The position numbers were made by a program, and so were the translations under genes. Positions 34,739-43,124 of a stretch of DNA of 53,868 nucleotides are shown here, piece by piece. The notes beneath the pieces are model-generated. The model did not search any database. It saw only the letters and a program-made list of their open reading frames with translations, and was not told where the DNA came from. Position 1 is the stretch's first letter. Each line of letters opens with the position of its first letter. This DNA is from a bacterium. Lineage in GTDB: Bacteria; 4484-113. Location of the stretch: contig JAGGTK010000072.1 of the NCBI GenBank assembly GCA_021163765.1, positions 70,072 through 123,939 of the forward strand, written 5' to 3'.

Positions 34739-36484
34739 TTAAGCTCCGCCGCCACTGCCGGTTCCGCCGTCGGCAATCTGTACGCCGGACACGCTGAAGT
34801 CCACTTTCCGCACGCCGCCAGGCCCAATGTCGACAATCTCGGCGTCCGGGGTGAACATATCAAGGGGCGAGCCGTCTGGGTCGGTCACAACCGCCAATAC
34901 CTGGATCCGGCCCGCTGGTACCACGAGTATGTAGTTGTTGTCCGGGTTCGTCAAGGAATTCTCGTCGAACAGCGGGTTCACGTATCCTGTGATATTACCG
35001 CCGAAATAGTACTCTCCCGTTATCTCCCACTGCAGGTCAATCTGCATCGTTTGCAGATTGCCGTCGGAGTCCTGGTAGGTAAACTCGCGCTTGAAGTTCG
35101 TGACCTGGCCATGGATCAAGCCACAGCTCAGGTCAGCAAGCGCCGGATCTCGAGGTATGCGGGGATCCTCCGCCTCCATATTGGTGACGAACGGGTACAT
35201 CAGGGATATCTGCGCGTCTTCTCGCACATCACGCGTAATGAAGTCGGAGCCCATATGAGCCACCTGGAACCAGTAGGCGTAGTGATATTTCGAAGTCAGT
35301 GTCGTCCCCCGCAATATCACCATAACCTCGTCATTGAGATCGAAGCCCTGCGTCGTCCAGTTGCCTGTGCTAATTATGACGGAAGGCAGGCCACCGGTAG
35401 CAGCGTGGTCGGTGTACATATACTTGTGGTTGAGGTGCGCACCCACGCTCGCCCAGATGCTGTCAGGCGGTTGGTTTACGATGAATCCGGCGGGATAGCC
35501 GCCTTCCCCGCCAGAGCCGCCTGCCATGCCTGCGACCAGCCCGTCGTATATGGCGTTCTCATATTCATCGCCGTACACGCCGATGTCGTTAATCGTCAAA
35601 AACAAGGCACGATCCTCAGCCGTTCCCATGCCGGCGCCGCCCATCAACCACTGGTATATATAGTTCGCCAGCGTCACATCTGAGAACTGCTGTATTGCTC
35701 CGATAGCGTACTGCGAGGCCTCAATCTCAGTAATCAGGATATCGCGCGGGTTATCAGTCGGCCCGAAGTAAACTTCGACCTGCGCGACCCCTCCGCCCAC
35801 GGAGTAAGCGTGCTGAATCGAGTCACGCTTGTTGGCGCCAAACTTGCCCTCAACGAACATCTGGGTGAACTGATCCTCGAACGCTTCAGCAATTCGCACG
35901 TCGTTTATCACAACCACGTCTCCCATCGTGCGCTCGCTGCCCTCCACGCTGAAGTTGTAGCTGCCCAGGGCGACCTTCGCGTGGTCGATTATCATGAAGC
36001 GCGAGTGCATCAGCCTCGGGCTGCCGTCGTTGTCGGTGAGGATCTCAATGTTGCCGTTATTGCGCAGAGGATTCAGGAGCTGCTGATAGAACGGCCGGTA
36101 CAGCGGATCTTCGTAATACGCCTTCTCCGTTATAATTCGGATGTGCGTCGTGACCGACCTGTCCAGAAGCGCGTCCACAAAGGCCTGACGATTAATCCGC
36201 ATAACCGCAATATCCAGGCTGGTCTGCGCTTGCGATATCAGATCGAACACCGGGTCCCAATCCTTCGAATCGTCAGTGAAGTCGTGAGTTCGGTAAGTGT
36301 GGTCGACGCCATACACTGTGACCCCGGGGAGGACCTGGTATATCTTGGCCACATTAGTGCCCTGGTTATCGGGCGAAGCTGGGCCCGGCGTAGTTCCGTC
36401 ATCATCGCCTCCGCATCCGTACGCGAGAGCGGCGACGAGCAGCATTATCGCCAGGGCGACCCTAGAGGCTCTGGGTAGCGACAT
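34739..36484 (-). CDS. Phospholipase-D-like lipoprotein with altered HKD motifs
   Basis: 581 aa from ATG 36484 (GGAGG 5 nt upstream; the in-frame codons before it overlap the promoter). Lipobox LAYGC, Cys24. Two PLD half-domains are seen. The first has INRQAFVDALLD, then LMHSRFMIIDHAKVALGSYN, where HxKx4D reads HSRFMIID (Lys to Arg). The second has LNHKYMYTD and VIISTGNWTTQG, where the His reads Asn if the Lys is aligned. A C-terminal beta-sandwich (about 470-580) follows. Catalysis may be lost or changed; a binding or structural role is possible. Expressed from a strong TTGACA promoter. Confidence 0.82.
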   Translation of the reverse strand: MSLPRASRVALAIMLLVAALAYGCGGDDDGTTPGPASPDNQGTNVAKIYQVLPGVTVYGVDHTYRTHDFTDDSKDWDPVFDLISQAQTSLDIAVMRINRQAFVDALLDRSVTTHIRIITEKAYYEDPLYRPFYQQLLNPLRNNGNIEILTDNDGSPRLMHSRFMIIDHAKVALGSYNFSVEGSERTMGDVVVINDVRIAEAFEDQFTQMFVEGKFGANKRDSIQHAYSVGGGVAQVEVYFGPTDNPRDILITEIEASQYAIGAIQQFSDVTLANYIYQWLMGGAGMGTAEDRALFLTINDIGVYGDEYENAIYDGLVAGMAGGSGGEGGYPAGFIVNQPPDSIWASVGAHLNHKYMYTDHAATGGLPSVIISTGNWTTQGFDLNDEVMVILRGTTLTSKYHYAYWFQVAHMGSDFITRDVREDAQISLMYPFVTNMEAEDPRIPRDPALADLSCGLIHGQVTNFKREFTYQDSDGNLQTMQIDLQWEITGEYYFGGNITGYVNPLFDENSLTNPDNNYILVVPAGRIQVLAVVTDPDGSPLDMFTPDAEIVDIGPGGVRKVDFSVSGVQIADGGTGSGGGA

Positions 36485-36514
36485 CTTTCCCTCCAGATTG
36501 AACACAACCTGATT

Positions 36515-36544
36515 ATTATCCTGCACTTGCGTTCGGGCTGTCAA
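36515..36544 (-). promoter_or_regulatory. Strong promoter of the PLD-like lipoprotein gene
   Basis: Minus-strand perfect TTGACA (36544-36539), 18 nt spacer, GATAAT (36520-36515), 30 nt before ATG 36484. A second TATAAT is at 36588-36583, further upstream. Confidence 0.7.
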
Positions 36545-36783
36545 GGAAACACGCACGAACGCACGCGCAGAATCCGTGCTGTATTATACCCGCACGCCCA
36601 CCTTGCTAAACCCGGAACTCCACCACAAGGAACGCAACCTGCCTTGGGGCCGCCGGGATGCTTGCGCAGACCCGCTGTGGACACGGCTTCAACACCTTCC
36701 AGCGGCCCGGCCCGTGCAACGATGGCCTGGTGGTTTCCCTCCGATTTGCCGCCGGGCAGCTTCCGAGCGGGAAACAGTCTCCT
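36545..36783. other. Gene-free stretch between the two minus-strand genes
   Basis: Together with the promoter this gap is about 300 bp. It holds a second TATAAT (minus, 36588-36583) and a 10-bp inverted repeat, GGGCCGCCGG at 36647-36656 with 36699-36708 around a 42 nt loop. Short plus-strand ORFs here look like chance. I see no known RNA family: the SRP RNA core sequence is absent although ffh is near. Confidence 0.4.
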
Positions 36784-38085
36784 TCAGGCCAGGCTGCGGG
36801 CTTTAAGCTCCAGATACTTGTTGATGACATCCGCGTTCAGCTTGTCGGCATAGCTGCGGATTACGTCAATATTGGTCCTGCGCAACCTCTCGCATAGGGA
36901 CTTCTTGTCCCTCAAATGCGAAACCGCAGCCGCGTGCAGGAAAAATCGCTCCTCGCTGGCGACCGGAGCAACGGCGGTCTCGTAGAGCCTGGGCTCGTCC
37001 AGGATGATAACCACCACCCGGTGCCGCCGGGCCAGCGACGCCAGCGCGGCAAACGCCCGCTGCCCCGTAATCCCATCCGTAAGCTCGGTGAACACAAAAA
37101 CGACGGCCCGCTTCGGGTGGCGCTTGTTTAAAAAGCCGTACATTCCCATAAAGTCGCTTTCGACATGCTGGGGGTAAAATGGAAACAGGTCTGCCAGCAC
37201 GTCCGGCTGCCGTGTCGGTTGCCGGTAGAATCGCACCTCCTGGTCAAACAGCAGCAGCCCCAGCCGGTCGTTCTCCAGGCGCAGGGCGTAGCTTAGCTGC
37301 GCCACGGCGTCCAGATAGCGGTCGAAGCGCGACTTGCCGTTGATGCCGGCGAACATCAGCCTTCCGCCGTCAAGCACGGTGACTACCTCCCGGTCACGCT
37401 CCGCTCGGTACTGCGAAACGATTGGCCGGTTCGTGCGTGCCGTCGCCTTCCAGTTCACCTTGGCGTAGTCGTCTCCCGGCTGGTAGTCCCGCAGGCTGTC
37501 AAACTCGGTTCCCTCACCGAGCATCCTTATCGCGTGCTGCCCGCGCGTATATGCGCGCTGCCGGTGCAGGAACGGATCGAGTGCAAGATAGTCGGAGATG
37601 TGCGGATAGACCTTTATCTCGTCTTTCAGGCCGTAACGGCGCGCAATAAACCAGAATCCCAGCCGGCTCGTGTAGCGCAGCAAGACCGGTCCCGGCGAGA
37701 TGCGTCCGCGGACGGGCGGTGTGAAGCGGACGGTGAACCGCTTAGTCTCGCCCTTGTCCAGCGCGAATCTTCCCTGAGGCAGCTCCTTGCGGAAATAACT
37801 GAACGAATGCTCCTCAAACACGCCGGTTATCCGCCGCCCGACCGAGTTGCGCACGGAGACGATGTAGCTCCCCGGATAGTCCACAGCCCAGATGTCGGGC
37901 GTATCGCGCGTAATGTGCGGCGTTCGCTCACGGCGCGTGACGGCGTAATCCAGCGCTAGAAGCAGAAGCAGCAAGGCTATTCCCGCATAGAAGAAGCGGT
38001 AACCGAGCGGTTCCCAATTTCCCATAACGAGAAACGCCAGGCTCACGAGCACCAGCAGTCCGAAGTTCTTCGAGGGTATGCTCAT
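36784..38085 (-). CDS. Second DUF58 protein
   Basis: 433 aa. Two membrane helices near the N-terminus (about 9-46) and the DUF58 signature GEGTEFDSLRDYQPGDDYAKV with NWKATART (about 190-220), then a vWA-like domain (VTVLDGGRLMF; VVFVFTELTDG). The Asp and Ser metal-site residues are only partly kept. It is far from moxR (27 kb) and has no MoxR gene next to it, unlike the first DUF58 gene at 8697. It may share the same ATPase. Confidence 0.9.
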   Translation of the reverse strand: MSIPSKNFGLLVLVSLAFLVMGNWEPLGYRFFYAGIALLLLLLALDYAVTRRERTPHITRDTPDIWAVDYPGSYIVSVRNSVGRRITGVFEEHSFSYFRKELPQGRFALDKGETKRFTVRFTPPVRGRISPGPVLLRYTSRLGFWFIARRYGLKDEIKVYPHISDYLALDPFLHRQRAYTRGQHAIRMLGEGTEFDSLRDYQPGDDYAKVNWKATARTNRPIVSQYRAERDREVVTVLDGGRLMFAGINGKSRFDRYLDAVAQLSYALRLENDRLGLLLFDQEVRFYRQPTRQPDVLADLFPFYPQHVESDFMGMYGFLNKRHPKRAVVFVFTELTDGITGQRAFAALASLARRHRVVVIILDEPRLYETAVAPVASEERFFLHAAAVSHLRDKKSLCERLRRTNIDVIRSYADKLNADVINKYLELKARSLA

Positions 38086-38215
38086 TTCGGAGGCGGGTCC
38101 GGTTTTCGGAGTCTTCTCGCCTCAGGTCGCTGGGAAGCTAAAATAATTCGCTGGGATGCTGTTGTGCGGCTGTGCGTCATCTGGCTTTCCCGCGGAGCCT
38201 GGGGGATTGCGCGGC

Positions 38216-38467
38216 TTAACCGAACAGGTTGCGGTAGATGAGCGAGAAGAGGAACGTGATGATAAGGAATGAGTATCCCAGGCGCGACAGGAGTTGCCGC
38301 TTCTTCTCCTCGACCCCTACGGCTCCACGGTATGAATCGCCCGCGCTGCCGGTAATGGCCGCGCCGAGGCCCTCGCTCTTGGTATTGAGCGACAGGGTCA
38401 TAACAATCATTCCGACACTGATGCCCGCTATGATGAGCAGAAGCACCACCGCGATTACGTAACTCAC
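38216..38467 (-). CDS. secG: Preprotein translocase subunit SecG
   Basis: 83 aa. Two membrane helices (about 4-25 and 62-82) joined by a loop with SEGLGAAITGSAGDSYRGAVGVEEKKRQL, the pattern of SecG after its first helix. It stimulates SecYEG protein export. The start is GTG 38467 with GGAGG 5 nt before it. Divergent from ffh, so two parts of protein targeting share one control region. Confidence 0.85.
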   Translation of the reverse strand: MSYVIAVVLLLIIAGISVGMIVMTLSLNTKSEGLGAAITGSAGDSYRGAVGVEEKKRQLLSRLGYSFLIITFLFSLIYRNLFG

Positions 38468-38487
38468 ATTAACCTCCGCAAGCGCGT

Positions 38488-38496
38488 ATTCTAGCA
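38488..38496 (-). promoter_or_regulatory. Extended -10 promoter of secG
   Basis: Minus-strand TGCTAGAAT, 20 nt before GTG 38467; the short leader holds the ribosome site. Confidence 0.6.
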
Positions 38497-38635
38497 GAAG
38501 TGGGATACAACCTCAAACAGCGGCGGCGTGCGCCGAGGATAAGCGCCCCGCAGTGTTTCTAAACGGGCATGGCACGCGATGCCCCTGCAGCCAGCAGCGA
38601 AAAATTATGGCCATTCGGCTCCCTCCGCGCGCCTC

Positions 38636-38644
38636 TGCTAGAAT
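38636..38644 (+). promoter_or_regulatory. Extended -10 promoter of ffh
   Basis: TGCTAGAAT ending 8 nt before ATG 38653. No ribosome site fits, so the ffh mRNA is predicted to be leaderless. Confidence 0.6.
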
Positions 38645-38652
38645 TACCGCCA

Positions 38653-39981
38653 ATGTTCAATGCACTGTCAGGCCGGCTGCAAAAGATACTCGGGGGATTC
38701 CGCAGCCGCGCGCGGCTGAACGCCGCCGAAATCGATAGCGGCCTGCGCGAAATCCGCATCGCGCTGCTCGAAGCGGACGTGAACCTCAAGGTCGCTCGCG
38801 GTTTCGTCGCGCGGCTCAAAGACAGGCTCGCCGGTGAAACAGTGGGGCGCGCCCTGACTCCGGCACAGACAATAATCAAGCTCGTCCACGAGGAGATGGT
38901 CGGTGTCCTCGGCGGCGAAGAAGCGGCGCAGCTCGCGGCAACATCTTACGCCGGGCGCTTCTCGCCGATGATGCTGGTGGGCCTGCAGGGCTCGGGCAAG
39001 ACGACAACCGCGGGCAAGCTGGCGCTTCGGTTCAAAGGCGAAGGCCAGAAGCCACTGCTCGTCGCGCTGGACCTGAAGCGGCCCGCGGCGGTGGAGCAGG
39101 TGTCCATCATCGCAGAACAGATCGGCGTCGCCGCTTATTCGGGGACTGCAACCACGCCGGTGGAGCTGGCCCGCGAAGCGCTGATAAACGCTCGCAAAGA
39201 GGGATTCTCGCCCGTGCTGCTCGACACCGCGGGACGCTTACAGATTGACACCGAGCTGATGGACGAGCTCACAGCCGTCCGGCAGCTTGTGGAGCCGGTG
39301 GAAGTGTTCCTCGTCGCCGACGCAATGACCGGCCAGGAAGCGGTGAACATCGCGCGAGCCTTCAACGATAAGGTCGCGCTCACCGGCATCATCCTCTCCA
39401 AGTTTGACAGCGACACCCGCGGCGGCGCGGCGCTTTCCATCCGCGAAACCGTCGGCGTGCCCATCCGCTTCGTCGGCACAGGCGAAAAGCCCGATGAAAT
39501 AGAGCCTTTCTTCCCTGAAAGGTGGGCCGGCCGCATACTTGGGATGGGCGATGTCGTGACGCTCATCGAGAAAGTCGAGGAAAGCATTGAGGAAAAAGAC
39601 GCCGAAGCCATCGCCCATCGGCTGGCGAAAGAGCGCTTCACGCTCGAGGACTTTATGAACGTGATGGAGCAGACCCAGAAGATGGGGCCGCTTTCGCAGA
39701 TGCTCAAGCTCCTGCCCGGCTTCAAGCTCAACGACGAGCAGATAGCGCTGGGCGAAAGGGAACTCGTGCGGGTCAAAGCTATCGTCCGCTCAATGACGCC
39801 CCAGGAGCGCCGCGATCCGGGCGTGCTAAATGCCGGACGGCGCAGGCGCATCGCAATGGGGAGCGGCAACACGGTTCAGGACATTAATCGCTTCATGCGC
39901 CAGTTCAAGGAAATGCAGAAGATGATGAAGCACTTAAAGAAAGGCAAGCTGCCGTTTGGGAAGATGTTCGGTATGGGCTAG
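38653..39981 (+). CDS. ffh: Signal recognition particle GTPase Ffh
   Basis: 442 aa from ATG 38653, where the family starts (FNALSGRLQKILGGFR). N domain, then G domain with GLQGSGKTTTAGKLA, DLKRPAA, DTAGRLQID, SKFDSDTRGG and GTGEKPDEIEPFFPE, then the Met-rich M domain (FKEMQKMMKHLKKGKLPFGKM) that binds signal peptides and 4.5S RNA. It targets nascent membrane proteins to SecYEG. The gene shares its stop with the convergent epimerase gene (CTAG palindrome). The SRP RNA gene is not in the window. Confidence 0.96.
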   Translation: MFNALSGRLQKILGGFRSRARLNAAEIDSGLREIRIALLEADVNLKVARGFVARLKDRLAGETVGRALTPAQTIIKLVHEEMVGVLGGEEAAQLAATSYAGRFSPMMLVGLQGSGKTTTAGKLALRFKGEGQKPLLVALDLKRPAAVEQVSIIAEQIGVAAYSGTATTPVELAREALINARKEGFSPVLLDTAGRLQIDTELMDELTAVRQLVEPVEVFLVADAMTGQEAVNIARAFNDKVALTGIILSKFDSDTRGGAALSIRETVGVPIRFVGTGEKPDEIEPFFPERWAGRILGMGDVVTLIEKVEESIEEKDAEAIAHRLAKERFTLEDFMNVMEQTQKMGPLSQMLKLLPGFKLNDEQIALGERELVRVKAIVRSMTPQERRDPGVLNAGRRRRIAMGSGNTVQDINRFMRQFKEMQKMMKHLKKGKLPFGKMFGMG

Positions 39982-40931
39982 TTGGCGAACATGCTCCGGT
40001 TGGCGGCGAACCACTCGTGCGTCCAGCGCAGGCCTTCTTCCCATTTGACCTGTGGCTTCCAGCCAAGCACCTTGCGTGCCCTGCCGCAGTCGAGCGTGAC
40101 CAGCCTCTGGTCTGCCGGGCGTGCCGGCCCCGGAACCGGAGCCAGCCGGTAGCTCGCTATGCCGGCCAGAAGCGTAAATATCTCATTGACCGAGCGCGGC
40201 ACACCCGTGCCGATGTTGTAGCAGCGGCCTGTCATATCCTTGGCTTCGGGCAGCTTGGCATCAAGCAGACACACCAGCGCGTCCACCACGTCCGACACGT
40301 AAATGTAATCCTTGGCCTGTGCGCCGCTGCCGTGAACCTCCACCGGCTCTCCGCCCAGCATCCGCTGGAGGAATATCGCGATGACGCCCGCCTCCCCCAA
40401 TGGGTTCTGGCGCGGCCCGAAAACGTTGCCCAGCCGAACCGTCACCGTCGGCAGCCCGCGAAACTGGGCGAAGTACTGGCAGTAATGCTCCACCGCGAGC
40501 TTGGCGACTCCGTAAGGTGACAGCGGCGCCGCAACCGCGGACTCTCTGTATGGCAGAGTCGCGAGCGGTGAGTAAACCGCCCCGCTGGATATGTTAATGA
40601 ACCGCTTCACTCCCGCGCGCTGCGCCGCCGAAAGCACGTTCAGGCTGCCGCAGATGTTCATCTCCGCGTCGCCTTGCGGGTTACGTGCGCTCTCGGAGAC
40701 GCTTATCTGCGCCGCAAGATGGCAAACCACGTCAGGCGCAATCCTTTGCGTGATGTCCACAAACTTCAGCGTGGTGATGTCGGCTTCGATGAACTCCGCG
40801 CCGCCGGGCACGAACTCGCGCCGGCCGGTGGAGAGGTCGTCCACGACCGTTACAGCGTGCTTGTTCGCCAGCAGCGCGTCGGCAAGGTGGCTGCCGATGA
40901 AACCCGCGCCGCCGGTCACCAGGACTTTCAC
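39978..40931 (-). CDS. NAD-dependent sugar-nucleotide epimerase/dehydratase
   Basis: 317 aa from GTG 40931 (GGAAGG 6-7 nt upstream). Extended SDR: NAD site VLVTGGAGFIGSHL, HLAAQISVSES, catalytic SSGAVY and YGVAK (Tyr and Lys), and RLGNVFGPRQNP. Resembles UDP-glucose 4-epimerase and related UDP-sugar enzymes. Likely feeds a surface polysaccharide. It lies 55 bp after hisS and shares 4 bp with the ffh end. Confidence 0.9.
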   Translation of the reverse strand: MKVLVTGGAGFIGSHLADALLANKHAVTVVDDLSTGRREFVPGGAEFIEADITTLKFVDITQRIAPDVVCHLAAQISVSESARNPQGDAEMNICGSLNVLSAAQRAGVKRFINISSGAVYSPLATLPYRESAVAAPLSPYGVAKLAVEHYCQYFAQFRGLPTVTVRLGNVFGPRQNPLGEAGVIAIFLQRMLGGEPVEVHGSGAQAKDYIYVSDVVDALVCLLDAKLPEAKDMTGRCYNIGTGVPRSVNEIFTLLAGIASYRLAPVPGPARPADQRLVTLDCGRARKVLGWKPQVKWEEGLRWTHEWFAANRSMFAN

Positions 40932-40986
40932 GCTGTGCCTTCCTTTCCGCTGTAGTGAGTAACGCGCATGGCAGGCTGCATCCGGC

Positions 40987-42354
40987 TTACTTCCAGCCCA
41001 GCAGCTCCTTTGCCCGCGCAACCAGCTCGTCGCGCGGGATTTCGTTTTGCTTCCCCTCCTGGCCGTAGCCCGTTCGCAGGTCCTTTAGCTGCACTCGCGG
41101 CGGGTCTTTTGCCAGCTCGTCCTCGCCCGCGACGACTGCCAGCGGTATTCCCACTTTGTCGGCGTATTTGAACTGCTTGGAAAGCGTTCGCCCGTTGCGG
41201 TTGCCGCCGGCAAGCCACATTTCGGTGGGCACGCCCGCTTCACGGAGTGTTCGGGCAATAGTCGCGCATTCAGCGCGCAGCGAATCATCGAACACCGCCA
41301 CGAACACTCGCGCGCTGGACTGCCCGGCATCCGCTTCGAGGATTCCTGTGGCGGCAAGCGCATCCGCCAGCCTGTCCAGCCCGACCGACATCCCCACTCC
41401 CGTAAGCGGAGTCGCCGAATATCTGCCCAGCAGGTCGTCGTAGCGCCCGCCGCCGCCGACGCTTCCCAGCGCTTCCGCGCCTTTGATGTCCACTTCGCAA
41501 ACGAAACCCGTGTAGTAGTCAAGGCCGCGCGTAAGCGAAGGATCAGCGACGAGATTATCCCCGCCCACGCCCTCCTGCCCTATTCGCGCAAGGAATCCGC
41601 CGAGGTATTCGCGCAGCCCGGACGTATCCTTAATTGCGGCAAGCAGCCCGTCTGCTGCCCCTTCGGGAATCGCCACTTCCTGCATCCGCTCGAACTCCAG
41701 CGCCGACGCGAAATCCTGCAACAGCAGCTTTCCCGTCAGCTCGTCGCGCACCTTCTTCTCGCCCTGCTTTTGCAGCTTGTCCAGCACGCGGAAGACGTCT
41801 TTCCCTTTCTCCGGCGCCACTCCCAGGCGCTCCAGCAAGTCGCCCAGATAGCGCCGGTCGTTGACGCGGAAGATGTAGTTTTCAGCGCCGAGATCTTTCA
41901 GGCCCCGGCCCACCGCAGCGACCATTTCAACTTCCGGCTCGTAGGGCGCGACGCCGATGATGTCGAGGTCTATCTGCGTGAACTCGCGGTATCGCCCCCG
42001 CTTGGGCTTGTCGTAACGCCACACCGGCCCGACCTGGTATCGCTTGAACGGCAGGCTGATGCGGTTCAGGTTCGCCGCCACCGTGCGGGCAAGCGAAACC
42101 GTGAAATCGTAGCGCAGCCCGACTCTTACGTTCTCCAGGTCACTGAACCGGTAGATTTGCTTGTTGGCGTCCACCCCCATATCCGAGAGCAGCACTTCTT
42201 CAGTCTCCAGCGCGGGCGTCTCCAGAGGTGCGAAGCCGTATAGCTCAAACGCCTTCCGGAAGGTGTCCACGATGCGCTGGCGTGCTTGCGCGGCTGCGGG
42301 CAGGAAGTCCTGAAACCCCCTCAGATTGCGCGGTTTTATCCTCTCCTGTGCCAT
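40987..42354 (-). CDS. hisS: Histidine-tRNA ligase
   Basis: 455 aa, class II synthetase charging tRNA-His. Motif 2 spans about 103-134 (FKRYQVGPVWRYDKP, KRGRYREFTQIDLDIIG); histidine-A region LTRGLDYYTG; motif 3 region VGGGGRYDDLLG and GVGMSVGLDRL; C-terminal anticodon domain. The LRYDFTVSLAR stretch and the motif 2 form are nearer to eukaryal/Bacteroidetes-type HisRS than to the E. coli type (LRPEGTA). The motif 2 loop reads KPKRGR where E. coli has RPQKGR. It begins 22 bp after tRNA-His, probably on the same transcript. Only a weak GGCGG lies upstream of ATG 42354. Confidence 0.96.
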   Translation of the reverse strand: MAQERIKPRNLRGFQDFLPAAAQARQRIVDTFRKAFELYGFAPLETPALETEEVLLSDMGVDANKQIYRFSDLENVRVGLRYDFTVSLARTVAANLNRISLPFKRYQVGPVWRYDKPKRGRYREFTQIDLDIIGVAPYEPEVEMVAAVGRGLKDLGAENYIFRVNDRRYLGDLLERLGVAPEKGKDVFRVLDKLQKQGEKKVRDELTGKLLLQDFASALEFERMQEVAIPEGAADGLLAAIKDTSGLREYLGGFLARIGQEGVGGDNLVADPSLTRGLDYYTGFVCEVDIKGAEALGSVGGGGRYDDLLGRYSATPLTGVGMSVGLDRLADALAATGILEADAGQSSARVFVAVFDDSLRAECATIARTLREAGVPTEMWLAGGNRNGRTLSKQFKYADKVGIPLAVVAGEDELAKDPPRVQLKDLRTGYGQEGKQNEIPRDELVARAKELLGWK

Positions 42355-42375
42355 TTCAAGCCGCCAATTCGCAAG

Positions 42376-42449
42376 TAGGGAGGGAGGGAGTCGAACCCTC
42401 GACCTCTGGTTCCACAGACCAGCGCTCTATCCAGCTGAGCTACCTCCCC
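42376..42449 (-). tRNA. tRNA-His (GTG)
   Basis: A full cloverleaf is read on the minus strand. Acceptor GGGGAGG pairs with CCTCCCT (pair 1-72 is G-U), D stem GCTC/GAGC, anticodon stem CTGGT/ACCAG with loop CTGTGGA (anticodon GTG, His), T stem GAGGG/CCCTC with TTCGACT. No CCA is encoded. Position -1 is C and position 73 is A, unlike the usual bacterial G-1:C73. It lies just before hisS. Confidence 0.95.
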
Positions 42450-42463
42450 GTCTGCGAAACGAA

Positions 42464-42472
42464 ATTATACCA
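42464..42472 (-). promoter_or_regulatory. Promoter of tRNA-His-hisS
   Basis: Minus-strand TGGTATAAT, an extended -10 ending 14 nt before the mature tRNA. No clear -35. Confidence 0.6.
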
Positions 42473-42525
42473 TCATACCCGTTGCGCCGAAGCACGAAAA
42501 ATCGCCACGCGCGTTTGGCAATCTT

Positions 42526-42557
42526 AGCTGGTAGCGCGGGCGTCTCGCCCGTGATTC
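42526..42557. repeat. Palindromic repeat, copy 1
   Basis: Contains GCGGGCG (42536-42542), TCT loop and CGCCCGT (42546-42552), with flanks CTGGT and GATTCC shared with the copy at 51756-51825. Looks like a REP-type dispersed element. Confidence 0.5.
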
Positions 42558-42584
42558 CGTGGAGATGACTTCAATGTAAACTTC

Positions 42585-42593
42585 TGCTATCTT
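42585..42593 (+). promoter_or_regulatory. Extended -10 promoter of the repeat lipoprotein gene
   Basis: TGCTATCTT, about 31 nt before ATG 42625; leader contains GGGAG. Confidence 0.4.
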
Positions 42594-42624
42594 GGCGGCT
42601 ACCTTATCTCAAGGGAGAGAAAAG

Positions 42625-43083
42625 ATGATGCGTGGATATTTCTGGAGAATCTGGGCGGTCGTTCTGGTGCTCTCAACCGTCTGGCTCGGCGCATGTATCA
42701 AGGCGTCCTCGCCGGCCAGGGCGCAAGCGGATGTTCCCAACAAGGTTGTCGCCAGTAGATTCGTGGTCGTTGACGATGAGGGAAACGAACGCGCAGCCCT
42801 TGGAATGGGGGCGGACGACTCTCTTAGCCTGTGGCTCTCTGGCCCTAACGGAAAGAAGCGCGCAGGTGTTGTGGTGCTGGCAGATGGCTCTCCGTCGCTG
42901 TCGCTCCTCGACTCCAGCGGGGATGTGCGCGTGGATACCGCGGTGCTGCCTGACGGCTCTGCCTTCCTGGCTCTTGCCGACTCCAACAGGGAGATTCGCG
43001 CAGGCCTTTACCTGGAAGCAGACGGCTCTCCGGCCTTGAAATTCCTCGATGGCGACGGAGAGGAACTCTTCTCCGCGCCGTAG
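42625..43083 (+). CDS. Small lipoprotein with beta-strand repeats
   Basis: 152 aa. Signal with lipobox LGAC. From about residue 35, repeats of about 22 residues with the pattern FVVVDDEGNERAALGMGADDSLSL, and then DGSPSLSLLDSSGDVRVDTAV and DGSPALKFLDGDGEE, described by their shared core DGSxxLxLxDxxG. Such repeats are common in small secreted proteins of many bacteria. Start ATG 42625 (or 42628) with GGGAG about 9 nt upstream. Probably at the outer membrane or surface; role unknown. Confidence 0.82.
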   Translation: MMRGYFWRIWAVVLVLSTVWLGACIKASSPARAQADVPNKVVASRFVVVDDEGNERAALGMGADDSLSLWLSGPNGKKRAGVVVLADGSPSLSLLDSSGDVRVDTAVLPDGSAFLALADSNREIRAGLYLEADGSPALKFLDGDGEELFSAP

Positions 43084-43124
43084 CAACCTTCCGGGGTATA
43101 ATGGGTATGAGGAGTTGTGCCGAT

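Noticed and set aside
35810..36478. 222-codon plus-strand ORF opposite the PLD-like gene
   Set aside because: Antisense shadow; no promoter or ribosome site of its own.
36600..36783. Possible SRP RNA near ffh
   Set aside because: The conserved core (GGAAGGAAGCAG-type) and the closing stem are absent on both strands.
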